In this document: one piece after another, positions 15,441-18,563 of the stretch
How positions within the stretch are numbered: the stretch's first letter is position 1
Layout: the number at the start of each line of letters is the position of its first letter
DNA from: Candidatus Bathyarchaeota archaeon
Lineage (GTDB): Archaea; Asgardarchaeota; Lokiarchaeia; Sigyniarchaeales; Sigyniarchaeaceae
DNA: 18,563 nt
Assembly (NCBI GenBank): GCA_014729935.1
Contig: WJJB01000185.1
Span: 1 to 18,563 of the forward strand
Direction of reading: 5' to 3'
The notes under the pieces: model-generated
What the model saw: only the letters and a program-made list of their open reading frames with translations
The model's database searches: none
Told to the model about the DNA's origin: nothing
Position numbers and translations under genes: made by a program

Positions 15441-15447
15441 TTTTAAA
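15441..15447 (+). promoter_or_regulatory. TATA box of the phosphopantothenate synthetase gene (leaderless)
   Basis: TTTTAAA within GCTTTTAAAAGG, starting 31 nt before the ATG at 15472. The expected transcription start falls at the ATG, and no ribosome binding site lies between. Confidence 0.6.
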
Positions 15448-15471
15448 AGGATACGGGGGATCTAGTTATCC

Positions 15472-16275
15472 ATGCACGATGACGTTCCGGATTCCCATCC
15501 CCGTGCAGAATCGTTGCGCATGCGACACGAGGTGATCGAGGGCTGGGAGAAAAAGGTAGTTACCACTGCTGGATTGTTCGCGCACGGCAGGGGGGAAGCC
15601 TTTAATTACCTTCTTGGGGAGCAAACGATACCAGCTGCAAGGGAAGCAATGAAAGCAGCCGTGGCGATGCTTTTACTCGCACGTGCTCCCGTGTTATCGG
15701 TTAACGGGAACGTGGCGGCTCTAGTGCCCCATGACTTGGTTGCGTTGGCTGGAGAGCTGGATGCGCGCATTGAAGTGAATCTTTTTTACAGGGAAGAAGG
15801 AAGGGAAGAGGCAATAGAAACCGTGCTTCGGGAGGCAGGTGCTACCGAGATCTTGGGATTGGGGGATGTTGAACCAGCAACCTTGAACGACCTGGAAAGC
15901 AACAGGCGCATCGTGGATCCAAGAGGCATTGCAAAAGCTGACGTGGTCATGGTTCCACTGGAAGATGGCGATCGAACCGAGGCATTAAGAAAGGCGGGTA
16001 AGAAAATCATCACCATAGACCTGAATCCACTCTCACGCACGGCACAATGGGCACACGTGACCATTTGCGACGAGATCACGAGATGCCTGCCCCAAATGAT
16101 CGACACGGCAAGGGAGTTCAAGCAATCCATGAATGAAGAACAATTGAAGGAACTTCTCAGTGAATATGATAATGCCAAGGTGCTTTCGAAGGTGATCTCG
16201 TTCATGCGCGATTACCTGGGGCGCTTGGCGGAACAAGGCGTGTTCTTAGACCTGCCAATGGAGGGGGATGATTAA
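15472..16275 (+). CDS. 4-phosphopantoate--beta-alanine ligase (archaeal phosphopantothenate synthetase)
   Basis: Joins 4-phosphopantoate with beta-alanine using ATP to give 4'-phosphopantothenate, the archaea-specific step of CoA synthesis. The 267-residue protein shows the family's nearly invariant blocks in order: SHPRAESLRMRHEVIEG, GLFAHGRGEAFNYLLGE, PVLSVNGNVAALVP, EVNLFYREEGR, ADVVMVPLEDGDRTEAL and ITIDLNPLSRTA. Both its substrates are made by enzymes encoded at 6338-9512 in this window, about 6 kb away. The start is fixed by the HPR block just downstream and by the TATA box spacing. The next gene (UMP kinase) begins 2 nt after its stop, so the two are co-transcribed. Confidence 0.95.
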   Translation: MHDDVPDSHPRAESLRMRHEVIEGWEKKVVTTAGLFAHGRGEAFNYLLGEQTIPAAREAMKAAVAMLLLARAPVLSVNGNVAALVPHDLVALAGELDARIEVNLFYREEGREEAIETVLREAGATEILGLGDVEPATLNDLESNRRIVDPRGIAKADVVMVPLEDGDRTEALRKAGKKIITIDLNPLSRTAQWAHVTICDEITRCLPQMIDTAREFKQSMNEEQLKELLSEYDNAKVLSKVISFMRDYLGRLAEQGVFLDLPMEGDD

Positions 16276-16277
16276 CC

Positions 16278-16994
16278 ATGGATGAAGCCAAGAAGGTACT
16301 CAAGATTGGTGGCTCGCTTCTCTTCGGGGAGACCTTGGAAGTAAACGAATCTCGCATCAAGGATTTCATTGAATTGATAACGGAATACCGGGATTCCATC
16401 GCAGCGGTCATCGTGGGTGGGGGCAAGGTTGCACGGTTGTACATCAACGCTCTGGCTTCCATGCATGGCAACCAATCTCTCCAAGATATGCTTGGTATTG
16501 AAATTTCGAGGATCAACGCGCGAATGCTGGCTTCAATGATGGGTAATGAAAATGCCTATCAAGGCATCCCGCGATCTGCGAGAGAACTTCTAGAACTACG
16601 ATCCATCTTGGATGGTAAAATCGTGTTTACTGGCGGGTTCGAAGTCGGCCAATCAACGACCAGCGTTGCCTGCGAGGTGGCAGAAATCCTTGGAAACTTG
16701 CAACTTATCATCGGTACAGATGTTGATGGCGTGTATGACAAGGATCCCGGCAAGCATCCTGATGCGAGGAAGCTTGAGAAGGTGACTCCAAGTGATATTA
16801 TCTCGATACTTGGTATCGGGAGTGAAAAAACCCAAAAAGCAGGCGAATACCGCATTCTTGATACTGTCTCCCTTTCAATCATCATGCGAAGCAATCTTAA
16901 CGTGCGCATCGTGAAAGGTGATACTGGAACGTTGAAACGGGCACTGAAGGGCGAACACGTTGGTACCAGAATTCAATATGAAGAGGAAAATTGA
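16278..16994 (+). CDS. pyrH: UMP kinase (archaeal PyrH)
   Basis: Phosphorylates UMP to UDP with ATP; amino acid kinase fold, hexamer in known archaeal members. The 238-residue length is close to the archaeal norm. Motifs: KIGGSLLF at the N-terminus (phosphate-binding), VIVGGGKVARLYI, LGIEISRINARML, FTGGFEVGQSTTSVA, and TDVDGVYDKDPGKHPDARK (nucleotide-binding). The end is IVKGDTGTLKRALKGEHVGTRI, typical of PyrH. It follows phosphopantothenate synthetase by 2 nt, with a G-rich GGAGGGGGATGAT stretch just upstream as a ribosome binding region. It precedes the CARF-like gene by 32 nt in the same direction, so all may share a transcript. Confidence 0.94.
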   Translation: MDEAKKVLKIGGSLLFGETLEVNESRIKDFIELITEYRDSIAAVIVGGGKVARLYINALASMHGNQSLQDMLGIEISRINARMLASMMGNENAYQGIPRSARELLELRSILDGKIVFTGGFEVGQSTTSVACEVAEILGNLQLIIGTDVDGVYDKDPGKHPDARKLEKVTPSDIISILGIGSEKTQKAGEYRILDTVSLSIIMRSNLNVRIVKGDTGTLKRALKGEHVGTRIQYEEEN

Positions 16995-17015
16995 ACCATT
17001 AAAAGAAAACATCAA

Positions 17016-17020
17016 GGTGA
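17016..17020 (+). promoter_or_regulatory. Ribosome binding site that sets the TTG start of the CARF-like gene
   Basis: GGTGA followed after 6 nt by TTG at 17027. The nearby ATG at 17031 is in a different frame, so initiation at TTG is the only good choice. Confidence 0.5.
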
Positions 17021-17026
17021 AACACA

Positions 17027-17602
17027 TTGAATGAAAATAATTACCTGTACGTTTCTGCAGGTTCCACACCTCCAGCATTTGCTAATTCGGTGAGCTGGTT
17101 CCTCGCGCTGCACCAGGCGGATTATAAAGTCACCGATATTTTTTTCATCCCGTCGAAGGAAAACACGAAATACGGGGTAAAGGGAACCAGGGATAACATT
17201 CCAAAAGCCATCGATTTAGCTAAACAAAGCTTGAGCATGATGAACCCACAATTGCTGGATGAAGTGACATTCCACGAGCAACCCCCATTTTCCATGCCCG
17301 AAGAGGACTTGCTTGAAGCAACGCGCGTCACCGTCAAGAACGTGCGCGAGGCTGCCGCAGGGGCTGGAACCATTATATTCGACATGACGGCGGGCAGGAA
17401 AACCATGGGTGCCGCGATCACGCTTTCTGCCAATATCCTGAAATTCAAGTATACCATGAACGTGTTCATCACGTACTACTGGTTGATCCATTGGAACAAG
17501 GAAAACCTTCGCAAGAAAGCACACGAGCTTGGGAGGGATGATATTGCCTCCAAGGTATTCAACTTGGATCACCTTGACGAGATCATCAAGAGCTTGGAGT
17601 GA
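17027..17602 (+). CDS. Standalone CARF-domain-like protein
   Basis: A 191-residue protein with both hallmarks of CARF (CRISPR-associated Rossmann fold) domains, which bind cyclic oligoadenylates. The first strand and loop are LYVSAGSTPPAFANSVSWF (7-25). The second motif is IIFDMTAGRKTMGAA (116-130), matching the D-x-T-G-G-x-K-x-M pattern. In between are helices and a strand with DIFFIPSKEN. The protein has no added effector domain; its C-terminus (145-191) holds an ITYYWLIHW segment and a helix. The size fits a lone CARF sensor or a ring nuclease of the Crn1 kind. It starts at TTG and is followed 9 nt later by the PIN-domain gene, which may be its effector. No cas gene is in the window. A non-CRISPR Rossmann protein remains possible. 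Confidence 0.65.
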   Translation: MNENNYLYVSAGSTPPAFANSVSWFLALHQADYKVTDIFFIPSKENTKYGVKGTRDNIPKAIDLAKQSLSMMNPQLLDEVTFHEQPPFSMPEEDLLEATRVTVKNVREAAAGAGTIIFDMTAGRKTMGAAITLSANILKFKYTMNVFITYYWLIHWNKENLRKKAHELGRDDIASKVFNLDHLDEIIKSLE

Positions 17603-17611
17603 GGGAGAACC

Positions 17612-18563
17612 ATGAATTCAAACAAGACCGAGAGGCGCATGAATCTCATCATCCTCCTGAATAAACTTGTTGAAGCTTCACCCACGCATACCTTGATGAT
17701 AAAGGGCATCGATGAGAATAATAGCAAAACGTTCTCCATTGAAATAATCCTCAAGGACGAGTTCAAGGAGGTTAAAATGAATGGTATTAACCACAGGGAT
17801 TTTGCTTCCCTGCTCTGGGCGGCAGGGATGCTCCCCACCAAGAACCACCAGGATCTTTCCACCACGATTAACACCTTCTTAAAGGAACAGGGAAACAGGC
17901 CCCGTGCCCTTGCCTTGGATACCAACTTGATTTACTCGAGATTCATGCATAATTTCATCGAGATATCCATCGACCAACCGTTCCAATCTATACCGTTCAT
18001 GATCATTGTTGGGCGGGGAACCAATGACGAGATGCACTACAAGACGAGCTTGACGTACAAATCACTTGAAGCCTATAGCAGGAAGAGGTACGAACAGTTC
18101 TGCGACCTACTCCTGAGAGATTCAGAAGTGAGCATGCTGCTTGTTCACGATCGGGACAAGCAAGAAGCATCTCAGCGGTTGCGAGGGGTTTCCAGCCGTG
18201 AAGGGAGGAGAGGCTTGAAGGGGCTGCTGTATTTCAGGAAATTGCAGAAAAATTATCATGTTATCGTGAGCAAGCCCGTTCATCTATATTACGCCAACCA
18301 CATGATTGGTAAACCCGATCTAGACTTGCGAAGGCTAAAAAACCTTTCCAAGGGTGATGAGGTTCTCAAGATATTGAAGAACATCGTTGTTGAATACCCC
18401 GATGCCGTGTATGACTCCATCATTCGCCATGAAGTGGAATTCATGAGGGATAACACGAATCTCGAGATCATGTTCCTCACGGCCGATAAGAACAATGATG
18501 AATCCTCCGAAACGGAAGGCTTGCGGCATTCGTACGTCCAACAACCCACGTATTGGCAAGAAG
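17612..18563 (+). CDS. PIN-domain-like protein, 3' end outside window
   Basis: At least 317 residues, truncated by the window. Residues 1-95 form an unrecognised N-terminal region (MNLIILLNKLVEAS..., LLWAAGMLPTKNHQDL), perhaps a helical or winged domain. At 98-111 PRALALDTNLIYSR is a PIN first strand with catalytic-type Asp103 (x-L-D-T-N). A second acidic site, AVYDSIIRHEVEF, has Glu274 in the usual helix. LTADKNNDE (289-297) gives Asp292 as the third acidic position, followed by a helix. About 165 residues separate the first two motifs, long for a PIN domain, and this part is basic (EGRRGLKG). This pattern suggests a metal-dependent RNase. It is preceded by a GGGAG ribosome binding site and is almost certainly in an operon with the CARF-like gene. 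Confidence 0.65.
   Translation, partial: MNSNKTERRMNLIILLNKLVEASPTHTLMIKGIDENNSKTFSIEIILKDEFKEVKMNGINHRDFASLLWAAGMLPTKNHQDLSTTINTFLKEQGNRPRALALDTNLIYSRFMHNFIEISIDQPFQSIPFMIIVGRGTNDEMHYKTSLTYKSLEAYSRKRYEQFCDLLLRDSEVSMLLVHDRDKQEASQRLRGVSSREGRRGLKGLLYFRKLQKNYHVIVSKPVHLYYANHMIGKPDLDLRRLKNLSKGDEVLKILKNIVVEYPDAVYDSIIRHEVEFMRDNTNLEIMFLTADKNNDESSETEGLRHSYVQQPTYWQE

Noticed and set aside
1..18563. CRISPR array near the CARF-like gene
   Set aside because: No regularly spaced direct repeats were seen anywhere in the window.

Overview
The window is archaeal chromosome. The clearest markers are a complete archaeal/eukaryotic-type release factor (aRF1 with NIKS and GGQ), a large Sm-like (Lsm) protein, an archaeal-type UMP kinase, and the archaea-specific CoA enzymes pantoate kinase and phosphopantothenate synthetase. 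Upstream signals also look archaeal: TATA-like boxes lie about 30 nt before several start codons (apparently leaderless genes), and other genes have AGGAGGTGAT-type ribosome binding sites, often only GGTGAT. The lineage cannot be fixed from the sequence alone. An Asgard or related group is possible, but this is a guess.

Left part (1-4850): a 5'-truncated type III Mod-like adenine methyltransferase (+) converges with a second, permuted DNA methyltransferase (-), and their tails overlap. A decayed MarR-family regulator follows, then a HypB-type GTPase with an altered metal site and an Lsm protein that ends in a hairpin/T-run terminator.

Middle part (4986-11540): glutamate dehydrogenase (-) is divergent from a tight three-gene run of ketopantoate reductase, MfnA/aspartate 1-decarboxylase and pantoate kinase. 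These supply pantoate, beta-alanine and 4-phosphopantoate for CoA. An FAH-family hydrolase (-) converges on the run and is divergent from aRF1.

Right part (11540-18563): an overlapping two-gene operon (-) encodes an M20-peptidase-like protein that appears to lack the catalytic metal ligands, followed by an LpxC-like deacetylase homologue that keeps them. It is divergent from a YtcJ-type amidohydrolase. Next comes a plus-strand run of phosphopantothenate synthetase (which joins the products of the earlier CoA genes), UMP kinase, a standalone CARF-like protein, and a PIN-domain protein cut by the window end. The CARF-like/PIN pair, with no cas gene or CRISPR array in view, and the LpxC-like/M20-like pair are the best candidates for undescribed systems. 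No tRNA, rRNA, CRISPR array or intact mobile element was seen.
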